Origin: Marinobacter azerbaijanicus
GTDB taxonomy: Bacteria; Pseudomonadota; Gammaproteobacteria; Pseudomonadales; Oleiphilaceae
DNA length: 64,000 nt
Assembly: GCF_030250645.1 (NCBI RefSeq)
Contig: NZ_JASSVS010000004.1
Coordinates: 310,001-374,000 of the forward strand
Reading direction: 5' to 3'
In this document: piece after piece, positions 8,334 to 17,568 of the stretch
Layout: the number at the start of each line of letters is the position of its first letter
Numbering within the stretch: position 1 is the first letter of the stretch
The notes under the pieces: model-generated
Told to the model about the DNA's origin: nothing
What the model saw: only the letters and a program-made list of their open reading frames with translations
The model's database searches: none
Position numbers and translations under genes: made by a program

Positions 8334-8348
8334 ACTGGTCAGACCAGT
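8334..8348. promoter_or_regulatory. FadR/GntR-type operator TGGTNNNACCA, site 2
   Basis: ACTGGTCAGACCAGT is a perfect 15-base palindrome around a central A and contains TGGTCAGACCA. It lies 19 bases before the ATG at 8368 and inside the longer open frame, which argues that the regulator starts at 8368. It would allow autoregulation as well as control of the divergent dctPQM-glc operon. Confidence 0.8.
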
Positions 8349-8367
8349 GGCACTGGCAGGAACAACC

Positions 8368-9126
8368 ATGGCGATCGCGCAGGACATTTCCTATCGACTT
8401 GAGCGGCTTATTCTGGACGGCGGACTGGCACCAGGACAGAAGATTCCGTCAGAACGACAGCTGGCATCACGGCTTGCCGTATCACGCGCCATCATCCGCG
8501 AAGCCCTTCATGAACTGCAGGGCCGCGGAGTGATTGAAACCAAACATGGCAAGGGGTCCTTTGTAGCCCGCATCCTGCCCGGTGGTGAAGAAGACGGCGA
8601 AGATAGCCCCCTGCTGCAGATGTTCAACGGCCACCCCCGCACACTTTATGACCTCCTGGAAGTGCGGGAACAACTGGAGGGCCAGGCCGCCTACCTTGCA
8701 GCAAAGCGCGCTACCACACTGGACCTGCACCGCATCACCAAAGCCTACGCAGCGCTGGAACAGACTGACCCGCTCACCAACGCCGGACCAGACCACAGCT
8801 TTCACCAGGCTATTGTGGAGGCCTCTCACAATCCGGTGCTGGTGCACGTGCTCAATGGCCTCAAGAATCTGATGCTGCTGACCGTCCAGGCGTCGGTGGC
8901 CAACCTGAATCCGCGGGAGGAAATGCGCAACAAGATCTCCCGCCAGCACAAGCGCATTTATCAGGCCGTAATGGCAAAAAAACCCGAAACCGCCAGGCGC
9001 ATTGCCATGGCCCATGTGCGTTTTGTCAGCGATGCCATGCGGGGGCTTGAGCAGGAGGGCACCGCCATTATCCGTGAGCCATTCAACCGGTCGGCGCCAA
9101 CCATCACCACATCACAGAATGCGTAA
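8368..9126 (+). CDS. FadR-subfamily GntR transcriptional regulator (GlcC/LldR-like)
   Basis: This 252-residue protein has an N-terminal winged helix-turn-helix (KIPSERQLASRLAVSR with RAIIREALHELQGRGV) and a C-terminal all-helical FCD ligand domain with conserved Asp and His positions expected to bind a metal and a carboxylate (DHSFHQAI, then SRQHKRIYQAV). By family and position it most likely senses glycolate, lactate or a related acid and controls the divergent transporter/oxidase operon. I prefer the ATG at 8368, which has AGGAA upstream; the frame is open from 8251, but the added segment contains the operator. Whether it acts as activator (as GlcC) or repressor (as LldR) cannot be told from sequence. 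Confidence 0.9.
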   Translation: MAIAQDISYRLERLILDGGLAPGQKIPSERQLASRLAVSRAIIREALHELQGRGVIETKHGKGSFVARILPGGEEDGEDSPLLQMFNGHPRTLYDLLEVREQLEGQAAYLAAKRATTLDLHRITKAYAALEQTDPLTNAGPDHSFHQAIVEASHNPVLVHVLNGLKNLMLLTVQASVANLNPREEMRNKISRQHKRIYQAVMAKKPETARRIAMAHVRFVSDAMRGLEQEGTAIIREPFNRSAPTITTSQNA

Positions 9127-9239
9127 CTTGCGAAAAGCTTGCATCGTGGCTTCAGTCATCCACAATTAATTGGTATTGATTTTCGGGACCACTGTCCGTA
9201 AAACTTGCGCCTTTGTTAAGACAGCCTCAGGAGCCATCT

Positions 9240-10010
9240 ATGGCGGAAACCGCGCCTCTGATCTGCAGGGATATTCACAAGACCTTTGACCAGCTGGAAG
9301 TACTCAAGGGTATTTCACTGGAAACAAAAAAAGGCGACGTTGTATCCCTGATCGGCAGCTCCGGCTCCGGTAAAAGCACCTTTCTCCGCTGCATCAACAT
9401 GCTGGAAACGCCCACTTCCGGCGACATTATCGTGCACGGCGACCCGATTCGGTTCACAACCAATCGCAAAGGCGAACGCATTCCTGCCGACAACAAACAG
9501 GTTGAACTGATTCGCGCCCGGCTTTCCATGGTGTTCCAGAGCTTCAACCTCTGGTCGCACATGACGGTTCTGGAAAACATCATCGAGGCCCCAGTTCACG
9601 TCCTCAAAGTCCCCAAAAAGGAAGCCATTGAAAGGGCCGAAGCCTACCTGAACAAGGTCGGCATCTACGAGCGCAAGGACTACTATCCCGCCCAGATGTC
9701 AGGGGGGCAGCAGCAGCGGGCCGCCATCGCGCGGGCACTGGCCATGGAGCCGGAAGTCATGCTGTTTGACGAACCAACCTCCGCACTGGACCCTGAACTG
9801 GTAGGCGAAGTGTTAAGAGTCATGCAGAATCTGGCCGAAGAAGGCAGAACCATGATCGTGGTAACCCACGAGATGTCTTTTGCACGGGATGTGTCGTCCC
9901 AGGTCCTGTTCTTGCATCAGGGCGTGATTGAGGAGCAGGGCACGCCAGACAAGGTCTTCGACAACCCGGATTCGGAGCGAATGAGACAGTTTCTGGCCCC
10001 CAACTTCTGA
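9240..10010 (+). CDS. aotP: Arginine/basic amino acid ABC transporter ATP-binding protein (AotP/HisP-like)
   Basis: This is the cytoplasmic ATPase of a polar amino acid importer. The 256-residue protein has Walker A (GSSGSGKST), the Q-loop (FQSFNLW), the signature MSGGQQQR, Walker B with [11 protein letters not shown], and the switch His in VVTHEMSFA. The insert [16 protein letters not shown] resembles HisP and AotP. The ATG at 9240 has AGGAG 7 bases upstream; an in-frame TTG at 9213 is not needed. It leads an operon with binding protein, two permeases and astE, so arginine (and perhaps ornithine) is the likely cargo. Confidence 0.9.
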   Translation: MAETAPLICRDIHKTFDQLEVLKGISLETKKGDVVSLIGSSGSGKSTFLRCINMLETPTSGDIIVHGDPIRFTTNRKGERIPADNKQVELIRARLSMVFQSFNLWSHMTVLENIIEAPVHVLKVPKKEAIERAEAYLNKVGIYERKDYYPAQMSGGQQQRAAIARALAMEPEVMLFDEPTSALDPELVGEVLRVMQNLAEEGRTMIVVTHEMSFARDVSSQVLFLHQGVIEEQGTPDKVFDNPDSERMRQFLAPNF

Positions 10011-10097
10011 TGCGCGTGCTATCTTGAAATCAGCAAAAAGGCAGACCACTGCCGATAATAAAGCCCACAAGGCAAATAACGATTGGAGAAATGACTC

Positions 10098-10850
10098 ATG
10101 AGAAAAATGATTGTTGCAGCAAGCGTCGCTCTGGCCATGATGGCAGGTGTCGCCAATGCCCAGGAGCGCGATCTTCGCATCGCATTCGATGTGCCCTACG
10201 AGCCGTTCGAATACAAGGATGAAAACGGTGAGCTGACCGGTTTCGAAGTGGAACTGGCCGAAGCCATGTGCGAAGAGATGAACGCAAACTGCGAGTTCGT
10301 CATCCAGGCATGGGACGGCATGATTCCTGGTCTGCTCGCCCGCAAGTTTGATCTGATCATGTCTTCCATGTCCATTACACCGGAGCGTGCCGAGCGGGTG
10401 CTGTTCTCCGAGCCTTACTACAACACTCCGGGCGGCTGGTTCGCACGTGAAGACTTCGATACCGACGTAACCGACATGGATGCCATGGAAGGAAAAACCG
10501 TTGGTGTGCAGCGCGGCACCACCATGGACACCTACGTAACCGAGGAGATGGGCGGCATTGTCAACATCAAGCGCTACACCACCGCGGACGACATGGTCCT
10601 TGACCTGGAAGGACAGCGCCTGGACGTGGTGTTTGTTGACTATCCGGTTGGCGAGCAGACCATCCTGGGCAAGGAAGGCTTCAAGGAAGTGGGCGAGCCG
10701 GTCAAACTCGGCCAGGGTGTCGGCGTTGCCATGCGCAAGCGCGACGAGGAACTGGCTGAAGAAGTGAACGCGGCGCTTGCCACCCTGAAGGAAGATGGTA
10801 CCTACGACACCATCATGGAAAAGTACTTCGCTTACGACATCAAGATGTAA
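10098..10850 (+). CDS. aotJ: Periplasmic arginine/ornithine-type binding protein
   Basis: This is the solute receptor of the importer. It is 250 residues long, with a Sec signal peptide cleaved after VANA (about residue 21), then the SBP_bac_3 fold: FDVPYEPFEYKDENG, the ligand-contact region SMSITPERAERV with its Arg, and VFVDYP supplying an Asp that normally binds the alpha-amino group. These are typical of ArtJ/HisJ/AotJ. The assignment to basic amino acids rests on operon linkage to astE. Confidence 0.88.
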   Translation: MRKMIVAASVALAMMAGVANAQERDLRIAFDVPYEPFEYKDENGELTGFEVELAEAMCEEMNANCEFVIQAWDGMIPGLLARKFDLIMSSMSITPERAERVLFSEPYYNTPGGWFAREDFDTDVTDMDAMEGKTVGVQRGTTMDTYVTEEMGGIVNIKRYTTADDMVLDLEGQRLDVVFVDYPVGEQTILGKEGFKEVGEPVKLGQGVGVAMRKRDEELAEEVNAALATLKEDGTYDTIMEKYFAYDIKM

Positions 10851-10859
10851 ACCAGGCCG

Positions 10860-10884
10860 AGGGGCGGCCAGAGTGGCTGCCCCT
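10860..10884 (+). other. Hairpin between aotJ and aotQ
   Basis: AGGGGC pairs with GCCCCT, and inside GCCA-gag-TGGC extends the stem across a single G-T opposition. It begins about 10 bases after the aotJ stop and is not followed by a T run. It is probably an mRNA-stabilising stem that favours binding-protein expression. Confidence 0.65.
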
Positions 10885-10901
10885 GCTTACCGGATGTTTC
10901 C

Positions 10902-11606
10902 ATGATCGACTTGAAAGGCTACGGCCCGGCCCTGCTGGATGGGGCAGTGGTCACCATTGAGCTGGCGCTTCTTTCGCTTGCCCTCTCTTTGACTCTTGGC
11001 CTGATTGGCGCTTCCGCCAAGCTGTCCAGAAGTCGGGTGGCGATCGGGATAGCGACCACCTACACCACCCTGATCCGTGGCGTACCGGACCTGGTGATGA
11101 TGCTTCTGTTTTACTACGGCGGTCAGGTGGCCGTTAACAACCTGTCTGATTATCTGTATGACGCCTATGGCGTGGATTTTTTCTTCCAGTTTGATCCGTT
11201 TATCGCCGGCGTTCTCACCATTGGCCTGATCTTTGGCGCCTATATGGCGGAAACCTTTCGGGGCGCCTTCCTGGCTGTGGACAGCGGCCAGATTGAAGCC
11301 GCCCGCGCCTATGGCTTCAGCCGCTGGCGCACGTTCCACCGGATTATACTGCCGCAGATGCTGCGCCATGCGCTGCCCGGCCTTGGCAATAACTGGCAGG
11401 TACTGCTGAAAACCACCGCACTGGTTTCCATCATTGGCCTTACCGACATGGTGCGAGTGGCCGAAGAAGCCGCCAAGGCCGAACGCATGCCGTTCCATTT
11501 CTTCATTCCGGTGGCGTTTGTTTACCTCAGCCTGACGGCCATTTCCGAGCTGTTTATCAAGTGGCTCACCAAGCGCGCCAATGTTGGCGTGGTACAGGGG
11601 AGCTGA
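10902..11606 (+). CDS. aotQ: Amino acid ABC transporter permease (AotQ/HisQ-like)
   Basis: This is the first membrane subunit of the arginine-type importer. The 234-residue protein has about five membrane helices. The EAA loop that docks on the ATPase is visible as EAARAYGFSRWRTFHRIILPQ near residue 130. Its N-terminal half carries the family pattern TTLIRGVPDLVMMLLFYYGG. It ends 3 bases before the second permease and is clearly cotranscribed. Confidence 0.9.
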   Translation: MIDLKGYGPALLDGAVVTIELALLSLALSLTLGLIGASAKLSRSRVAIGIATTYTTLIRGVPDLVMMLLFYYGGQVAVNNLSDYLYDAYGVDFFFQFDPFIAGVLTIGLIFGAYMAETFRGAFLAVDSGQIEAARAYGFSRWRTFHRIILPQMLRHALPGLGNNWQVLLKTTALVSIIGLTDMVRVAEEAAKAERMPFHFFIPVAFVYLSLTAISELFIKWLTKRANVGVVQGS

Positions 11607-11609
11607 ACC

Positions 11610-12332
11610 ATGCCTGAATTTATCGCCGAGCTGCTCAACCGGAACGATATCTTTACTGCCTCCACCATCATGGAATACTGGGGCGGGCTGGTCACCACTG
11701 TTCAACTGGTCTTCCTGTCGCTGGTTCTCGGCCTCATCCTCGCTATTCCACTGGCGATCATGCGCACATCGAAAAACCCGCTGATCAATATGCCGGTGTG
11801 GCTGTATACCTATGTTTTCCGCGGCACGCCGCTGCTGATCCAGCTCTACATCATCTACTACGGCCTTGCCCAGATTGAGGGTATCCAGCAGACGTTCTGG
11901 TGGGACATTTTCCGGGAGGCTTTCTACCCTGCCCTTCTGGCCTTTACCCTGAACACCGCTGCCTATACCACAGAGATCATTCGCGGTGCCATCGTGGCTA
12001 CACCCAGCGGTGAGATTGAGGCGGCAAAAGCTTACGGAATGAGCTGGGCTTTGCGCATGCGGCGCATAATCCTCCCCAGTGCTGCCAGGCGGGCCGTGCA
12101 GGCCTACTCTAATGAAGTCATCTTCATGCTTCACGCCAGTGCCATTGCCAGTGTGGTGACCCTGGTGGATCTGACAGGTGCTGCGCGGAATATCTACTCC
12201 CGGTTCTATGCGCCTTTCGAGGCCTTTATCTTTGTGGCACTGCTGTATATGGCACTAACCTTTATCCTGGTGTTCGCGTTCCGTAAACTGGAAAACTACC
12301 TGCTACGTCATCAGCGACCGGTAAGTGGCTGA
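11610..12332 (+). CDS. aotM: Amino acid ABC transporter permease (AotM/HisM-like)
   Basis: This is the second membrane subunit, 240 residues, pairing with the product of the gene before it. It shows YTYVFRGTPLLIQLYIIYYG, the HisM-type segment after helix 2, and the EAA loop EAAKAYGMSWALRMRRIILP near residue 135. About five membrane helices are apparent. It is followed by astE after 26 bases, so uptake and the last step of arginine catabolism are made together. Confidence 0.9.
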   Translation: MPEFIAELLNRNDIFTASTIMEYWGGLVTTVQLVFLSLVLGLILAIPLAIMRTSKNPLINMPVWLYTYVFRGTPLLIQLYIIYYGLAQIEGIQQTFWWDIFREAFYPALLAFTLNTAAYTTEIIRGAIVATPSGEIEAAKAYGMSWALRMRRIILPSAARRAVQAYSNEVIFMLHASAIASVVTLVDLTGAARNIYSRFYAPFEAFIFVALLYMALTFILVFAFRKLENYLLRHQRPVSG

Positions 12333-12358
12333 GTCCGTTCTTGGTGTAAGGGAGGCAC

Positions 12359-13393
12359 ATGAGCGTTCGTGAATTGCTTTTTGGTCCTGGCCGCGACTGG
12401 CTATCCCACACGCTTTCGACAGCCGAGCATGCCTCTTCAGAGAAAGTTGTCGTACTTGAAGACGGTACCGGGCTGCAGCTACAGGGGTCGGGGCTGCTTT
12501 ACCTGGAACCTCCGGCCGATCGCCCCAACCCCAATAACGAATCTCTGATTGTTTCTGCCGGGGTCCATGGCAATGAAACGGCACCGATCGAGGTTCTGAA
12601 TAATCTGCTGAATGAATTGCTTGATGGCCAATGGACGCTGGCCTGTCCGGTATTGTTGATCCTCGGCAACCCGCCCGCGATGGATGCCGGAGAGCGATTT
12701 ATTGATGTGAATCTCAACCGGCTGTTTGGCGGCGCTCACCTCAAGCCCGAGTACCAGGGACTTCCTGAGGCGGAGCGTGCCTGGGTACTGGAGCGGGCCT
12801 GTGAGGCCTTTGCCACACAGCATTCTGCCAATCTCAGCCACTATGATCTGCACACCGCGATTCGCCCTTCTCTGCGGGAAAAGTTTGCGCTCTATCCATT
12901 TGTGGACGGGCGGGATGTGCCTCAAAGCCAGGTCGATTTCCTGCTGGAGGCAGATGTAGACACCCTGCTGTTACAGCATCGCGAAGGCACCACCTTTGCC
13001 TCGTTTTCCTCCACCGAGCTCAAAGCGGAAAGTTTTACCGTAGAACTCGGCAAGGTGCGGCCGTTCGGACAGAACGACCTGAGTCGGTTGACCGGGATCA
13101 GTAATGCCCTGAGGCGACGAATGAAGGGTGAGTCTGCCCCGGAGCGCGATGGAGCGCAAGACGAGATAACCGTCTTCGAGGTGGTTCATGAGATCCTGAA
13201 TACCGGTGACAACTTCCGCTTCCACATCCCCGACGATGTCGCCAATTTCACCATGTACGACCCCGGCACGGTGATCTGGGAAGACAATGCCACCTGCTAC
13301 AGGGTTGGCGATAGCCCCGAAGGCATTGTCTTCCCCAACCCACACGTCCCCGTGGGCCAGCGGGTCGGTCTGATGATCAGGCCCTGCAACTAG
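12359..13393 (+). CDS. astE: Succinylglutamate desuccinylase
   Basis: This catalyses the last step of the arginine succinyltransferase pathway: hydrolysis of N-succinylglutamate to succinate and glutamate in the cytoplasm. It is 344 residues long, the usual size. It is a zinc enzyme of the M14 fold; metal ligands are visible in VHGNETAP (His, Glu) near residue 64 and in YDLHTAIRPS (His) near residue 163. Unlike the Pseudomonas aru cluster, it is separated from the other ast genes and placed in the importer operon. Its stop codon interlocks with that of the converging RND gene in a shared CTAG. Confidence 0.92.
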   Translation: MSVRELLFGPGRDWLSHTLSTAEHASSEKVVVLEDGTGLQLQGSGLLYLEPPADRPNPNNESLIVSAGVHGNETAPIEVLNNLLNELLDGQWTLACPVLLILGNPPAMDAGERFIDVNLNRLFGGAHLKPEYQGLPEAERAWVLERACEAFATQHSANLSHYDLHTAIRPSLREKFALYPFVDGRDVPQSQVDFLLEADVDTLLLQHREGTTFASFSSTELKAESFTVELGKVRPFGQNDLSRLTGISNALRRRMKGESAPERDGAQDEITVFEVVHEILNTGDNFRFHIPDDVANFTMYDPGTVIWEDNATCYRVGDSPEGIVFPNPHVPVGQRVGLMIRPCN

Positions 13394-16300
13394 GCCGGTG
13401 CATTCTCTGGCTCAGCTACTTTGCAACTGATCACGTGGGTACATACCGATGGCACCACCAGCAATGTCAGTACCGTGGAAGCCAGCAACCCGGAGATAAT
13501 GGCCCAGGCCATGGGTGGCCAAAGGGTTGAACTGGAGAATGCCAGTGGCAACAGGCCGGCAACCGTAGTGCCGGTCGTCAGCAGAATCGGCCGGGTTCGC
13601 TGCTCTACAGCCTTGCGAACGGCATCGCGAATGGCATCCCCTTTCTCCAGTTGCCGGTCCATGACATCCAGCAGCACAATGGCGTTGTTCACCACGATAC
13701 CCACCAGCGCAATCACCCCCAGCAACGACTGAAAGCCGAAGGGCGAACCGGAGAACACCAGCCCCGGGAAAATGCCCACAGTCGCCAGGGGTACCGTCAG
13801 CAAAATAATGCCGACGCGGCGGAAAGAATTGAACTGCACCAGCAGGAAAAACAGCAACAGCAGCACACCAATCGGGGCCGTGGTCAGCAGGGCGTTGTTG
13901 GCATCGCCTGAGCCCTCGGCATCGCCGCCCATTTCAAGCCGCGTTCCTTGCGGCAACGGATTGGCTTCAAGGGCAGCATCCAGGCCTTGCAGGGCCTGGC
14001 TGAAACTGTAACCGGCATGGAGATTGGACCAGACAGTATTCATCCGGGTGCCGTTACGCTGATACCGGGCGGCAGACTCCCATGAGGTTTCCACCGAGGC
14101 AATAGCTGACAGAGGCACCGCGTCACCCTGATCGTTGTAAATGTTCACTGACAGCAGTCGTGGCAGCGACAGGCTGGTGCCTTCACGGGAACGCAGTACC
14201 AGTGGAATCGGGTCCTTCTCCTGCCGATACTGTTCTGCTACCACACCGAAGCTCTGACCATACAGGCTCTGGGCCACGTCAGACCTGTTGAGGCCATAGC
14301 GGGCAGCACTGGCGTCGTCCACATTGATGGCGATACTGGGCACCCCCATATCAAGGTTGTGACGCACATCCACGGTGCCATCAACGCCGCGCAGGGCGGA
14401 AAACAGCTGTTCCACCGCCTGGGCACGGACCTCATCGTTGGCGTGGTACACCCGTATTTCCACCGGAGCGGCGCGGGGTGGACCCTGGCCAAGGATGCCT
14501 GCGGTTACCTGCAACTCGGGCATTTCCTGCCCGGCGTATTCCCGAATCCACTGCACCAGCCCGGTGGTGTCCTCCAGGGTGGGTGTCGATATCACGATCC
14601 GGCCACGGTTTGGCGCCTGGGGTTCCCGCTGCAGATTGTAGTAAAAGCTGGGGCCGGTAAAGCCGGTGAATCGGTGCACCAGGAGCGCCTCGGGGCGGGT
14701 GCGAATGGCCCGCTCAAGATCCGCAGCAACAGCGGACGTACGCTCCTGGTCCGTGCCCTCTGGCATATAAAGCTCAACCACCACCTGTGGGCGATCCGCA
14801 TTGGGGAAGAACTGCTGTTTCATGAATGGCGTCAGCGCCAGGCTGAACACCACAAGCGCGGTGCCAGCAAGAATGAGCGTGCCGGGCCGTGTTGCGACCA
14901 GGTTTCCGAGGAACCGGGACAGGCCGATCAACCTGTCCTCGCGGGCGTCTACCTTTCGTGGTTTCAGGAAACGGGCTGCCAATAAAGGCACTGCGGAAAT
15001 GGCCAGTAGGTAACTGACCGACAGGGTGAGCATGATCATCACTGGCACACCACGGGTAAAATCCGCGGTACCGCCCTTGGAAAGCAGTAACGGCATGAAG
15101 GCCGCAATGGTGGTCCCCGTGGATGCTCCCAGAGGGCCGGCAAGCTCCCGAACCGATCGTTTCAGCGCGTCCAGCCGGCGCATGCCCTCGTCCAGGTAAC
15201 CCTGGATACTCTCCACTATCACAATGGCGTTATCGATCAGGATCCCCAACGAAATCACCATGCCGATCACCGCAATCTGGTGCAGCACTCCGCCACCGAG
15301 GTCGTAAAGCCCGATACTGATCAGCGCCACCATGGGCAGGATCGACGCCACCAGGATGCCCATGCGGATACCCATACCAGTGAAGACAACCGCCACGATA
15401 ATGATGACCGACAACACCAGGCTCCAGGCCAGGTTATCCAGGCGCTCTTCCACCTTGTCAGGCTGGAAGAACATCTCGCGGATCTCGTAGGGAGCAAACT
15501 CATCGCGTATCACCGACAGTCGCTCACGAACACGCTCGCCGAACCGGATCGCGTCCGTGCTTCCCTCCTCCATGATCATGGAGACCAGCACCACCCGTTC
15601 GCCATCGAACCAGGCCTCGGGCTGCCGGGGTTCAGCCGGCCCCCGCCACACTTCTGCTGCCGCAGCCAGGGGCACCTGGGAGCCATCCGGCAGTTCAATG
15701 GGCGTGGCGCGAATGGCCTCTACACTGGTAAATTCACTGTTCGGTAAAACCGACAGGCGGCGACCATCCGCCACGATAAAACCACCGGGTGTGGTCTGGT
15801 TACGGCGAGCAAGCGTGTCCAGCACCCGTGCCGGCGAGATGCCCAGCCGGTACATGGCAGCGTCGTCCAGCGCCAGGGTAATCTGCTCGTCTGCATCGCC
15901 TTCGAGTTCAATGCGGGAAACCCCGGGGATATCCGCCAGGTTCTGCTTCAGCCGCTCGGCAACATCGCTCAGCTCGGTCACCGAGCCGGAACCACTGACC
16001 GCCAGGATGATGGCGGGAATATCAATCAAGCGATCATCCAGCACCATCTGGCCGACATCATCCGGGAAATCCAGGCGCGCGCGCTCCATGGCCTGGCGCA
16101 CCCGGTCCCAGGCAGAATCGGTATCGTAGATGGTGTCGTTCAGGCGAACATTGAAAATCGCCACGCCGGTGCGTGCGGTGGCCTGGGAGAAATCCACTTC
16201 CTCCACCTGGCGAAGTTCATCGGAGAGCGGTTGCAGCACAAGCCGTTCCACCGCCTCGGCACTGGCGCCGGGATAGTTGATGGTGATCAGGCCTGCGCGG

Positions 16301-16419
16301 TATGGGAAGGAAGGATCTTCCTGGCGGGGCATGGTGCTGTAGGCGGCGATGCCCAGGAGGCAAAGCATGGTCACGACCATGCCCAGCAAGCGCTGGAAAT
16401 TCAGCAGGCGCAATGACAT
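13390..16419 (-). CDS. RND efflux transporter permease
   Basis: This is a proton-driven inner-membrane efflux pump of the resistance-nodulation-division family, 1009 residues, with the two-fold repeat of membrane helices and large periplasmic loops. The first membrane helix is at residues 11-30 (MVVTMLCLLGIAAYS), with the porter loop following (PRQEDPSFPYRAG). The proton-relay helix reads GILIDNAIVIVES, with one Asp where AcrB has two; this variant is common in the wider family. The symmetrical helix in the second half has VGIVVNNAIVLLD. Substrate is unknown. It overlaps the adaptor gene by one base (TGATG). No outer-membrane channel gene is adjacent. Confidence 0.93.
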   Translation of the reverse strand: MSLRLLNFQRLLGMVVTMLCLLGIAAYSTMPRQEDPSFPYRAGLITINYPGASAEAVERLVLQPLSDELRQVEEVDFSQATARTGVAIFNVRLNDTIYDTDSAWDRVRQAMERARLDFPDDVGQMVLDDRLIDIPAIILAVSGSGSVTELSDVAERLKQNLADIPGVSRIELEGDADEQITLALDDAAMYRLGISPARVLDTLARRNQTTPGGFIVADGRRLSVLPNSEFTSVEAIRATPIELPDGSQVPLAAAAEVWRGPAEPRQPEAWFDGERVVLVSMIMEEGSTDAIRFGERVRERLSVIRDEFAPYEIREMFFQPDKVEERLDNLAWSLVLSVIIIVAVVFTGMGIRMGILVASILPMVALISIGLYDLGGGVLHQIAVIGMVISLGILIDNAIVIVESIQGYLDEGMRRLDALKRSVRELAGPLGASTGTTIAAFMPLLLSKGGTADFTRGVPVMIMLTLSVSYLLAISAVPLLAARFLKPRKVDAREDRLIGLSRFLGNLVATRPGTLILAGTALVVFSLALTPFMKQQFFPNADRPQVVVELYMPEGTDQERTSAVAADLERAIRTRPEALLVHRFTGFTGPSFYYNLQREPQAPNRGRIVISTPTLEDTTGLVQWIREYAGQEMPELQVTAGILGQGPPRAAPVEIRVYHANDEVRAQAVEQLFSALRGVDGTVDVRHNLDMGVPSIAINVDDASAARYGLNRSDVAQSLYGQSFGVVAEQYRQEKDPIPLVLRSREGTSLSLPRLLSVNIYNDQGDAVPLSAIASVETSWESAARYQRNGTRMNTVWSNLHAGYSFSQALQGLDAALEANPLPQGTRLEMGGDAEGSGDANNALLTTAPIGVLLLLFFLLVQFNSFRRVGIILLTVPLATVGIFPGLVFSGSPFGFQSLLGVIALVGIVVNNAIVLLDVMDRQLEKGDAIRDAVRKAVEQRTRPILLTTGTTVAGLLPLAFSSSTLWPPMAWAIISGLLASTVLTLLVVPSVCTHVISCKVAEPENAPA

Positions 16420-17498
16420 CAGCGCACCTCCACCGCATCGCCGTCGGAAATCCGGGTCATACCGGCGTATACCACCTGGTCACCGGCGGTAAGGTCGGTG
16501 GCATCCACCACAACGCGTTCACCGATGATCCGCTGAACCGTTACCGGCACTCGCCGGGCTATGCCATCAGAGACACGAAACACACTGGCACCACCATTGG
16601 ATTTCATGACCGCCAGCAGTGGCACGGTGGTGGCGACGGTTTCGCGGGGAGTGATCCCCACCTCTACCGGTTCGCCTGGCTCCAGGGTGTCCGCTGGCAG
16701 ACTTACCAGCACCGGGTGAAGCTCACCACGAACGCCGCCGGACTGGGCGATTTCCACGATCGATCCGGTTTCCGGGGGTCGGTTGCGCTGCTGCACGGAC
16801 CACACCGGCAACAACTGCCCCAGCGAAACATGGTTAAGCATATAGGCGGGCACCCGCACTTCCACCTCACGACCGTCAGGGGAAGACAGGCGCATCACCG
16901 GCTGACCGGCCGCCACAAACTCGTCCCGCTCTACCAGCAACGCTTCAACCCGGCCACCGAATGGCGCCCTCAACTCACTTTCCTGCAGCAGGCGCGTAGC
17001 CTCGGCAAGAGATGCTTCCGCGGTGGCCATGCTTGCCTTCAGGCTGTCCCGCCGGGAGGCCAGTTGCTCCAGCCCCTGCTCAGACACCACACCTCTTTCA
17101 TGCAATTGACGGGAACGCTCCCATTCGCGCTGGGCCTGCCTGTACTGGGTTCTGAGTTCTTCCAGGCGCGCAGCAGCGGAATCCCGCGCCGGTTCCAGGG
17201 CGGGATTGTATACCCGCGCCAGCAAATCACCGGTTTTCACAGTCTGTCCAAGCTCAACCGCCCGCTCCCGCAGGGTACCGCTGACCTGGAACGTTAACGT
17301 TGCTCGCTGGGCAGCCCGCACGATACCGGAAAAGCGGAGAGACACGCCCTCCGTCTGGCCGCCGGTCACCTCGGCTGCGCGCACCGTCACGGCGGCAACA
17401 TCATTGCCTGGCGATGGTTCACTGGATTTACAGCCACTGACAAGCAGAGTCAGAGCAGCTGCGAGGGCAACAATGGTGTAATGCCGGGTGGTACTCAT
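16419..17498 (-). CDS. RND efflux periplasmic adaptor lipoprotein
   Basis: This 359-residue membrane-fusion protein links the RND pump to an outer-membrane channel. It starts at the ATG at 17498, with AGAGGA upstream; the longer frame to 17612 would destroy the signal sequence. The N terminus has a hydrophobic stretch ending in the lipobox LVSGC, so it is probably a lipoprotein. Then come a lipoyl half-domain (LGQTVKTGDLLARVYNP), an alpha-helical hairpin rich in Arg, Glu and Leu (residues about 100-170) and the returning half (SELRAPFGGRVEALLVERDEFV). It is first in a two-gene operon divergent from tetR. Confidence 0.92.
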   Translation of the reverse strand: MSTTRHYTIVALAAALTLLVSGCKSSEPSPGNDVAAVTVRAAEVTGGQTEGVSLRFSGIVRAAQRATLTFQVSGTLRERAVELGQTVKTGDLLARVYNPALEPARDSAAARLEELRTQYRQAQREWERSRQLHERGVVSEQGLEQLASRRDSLKASMATAEASLAEATRLLQESELRAPFGGRVEALLVERDEFVAAGQPVMRLSSPDGREVEVRVPAYMLNHVSLGQLLPVWSVQQRNRPPETGSIVEIAQSGGVRGELHPVLVSLPADTLEPGEPVEVGITPRETVATTVPLLAVMKSNGGASVFRVSDGIARRVPVTVQRIIGERVVVDATDLTAGDQVVYAGMTRISDGDAVEVR

Positions 17499-17568
17499 TG
17501 AGACGTCCTCTCTTCCATGTTCGCGTTGTATTTTGCTCGCCCATCCGATGGACAAAAATCTATTTTCC

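Noticed and set aside
9127..9239. ArgR-type site before the aot operon
   Set aside because: TGTCCG with a following A-rich part is only a loose match to the Pseudomonas ArgR pattern, and I cannot support it.
10887..12134. A 415-codon open frame on the minus strand opposite the aot permeases
   Set aside because: It is rich in His and Gln, as expected for the complement of hydrophobic codons, and has no start context.
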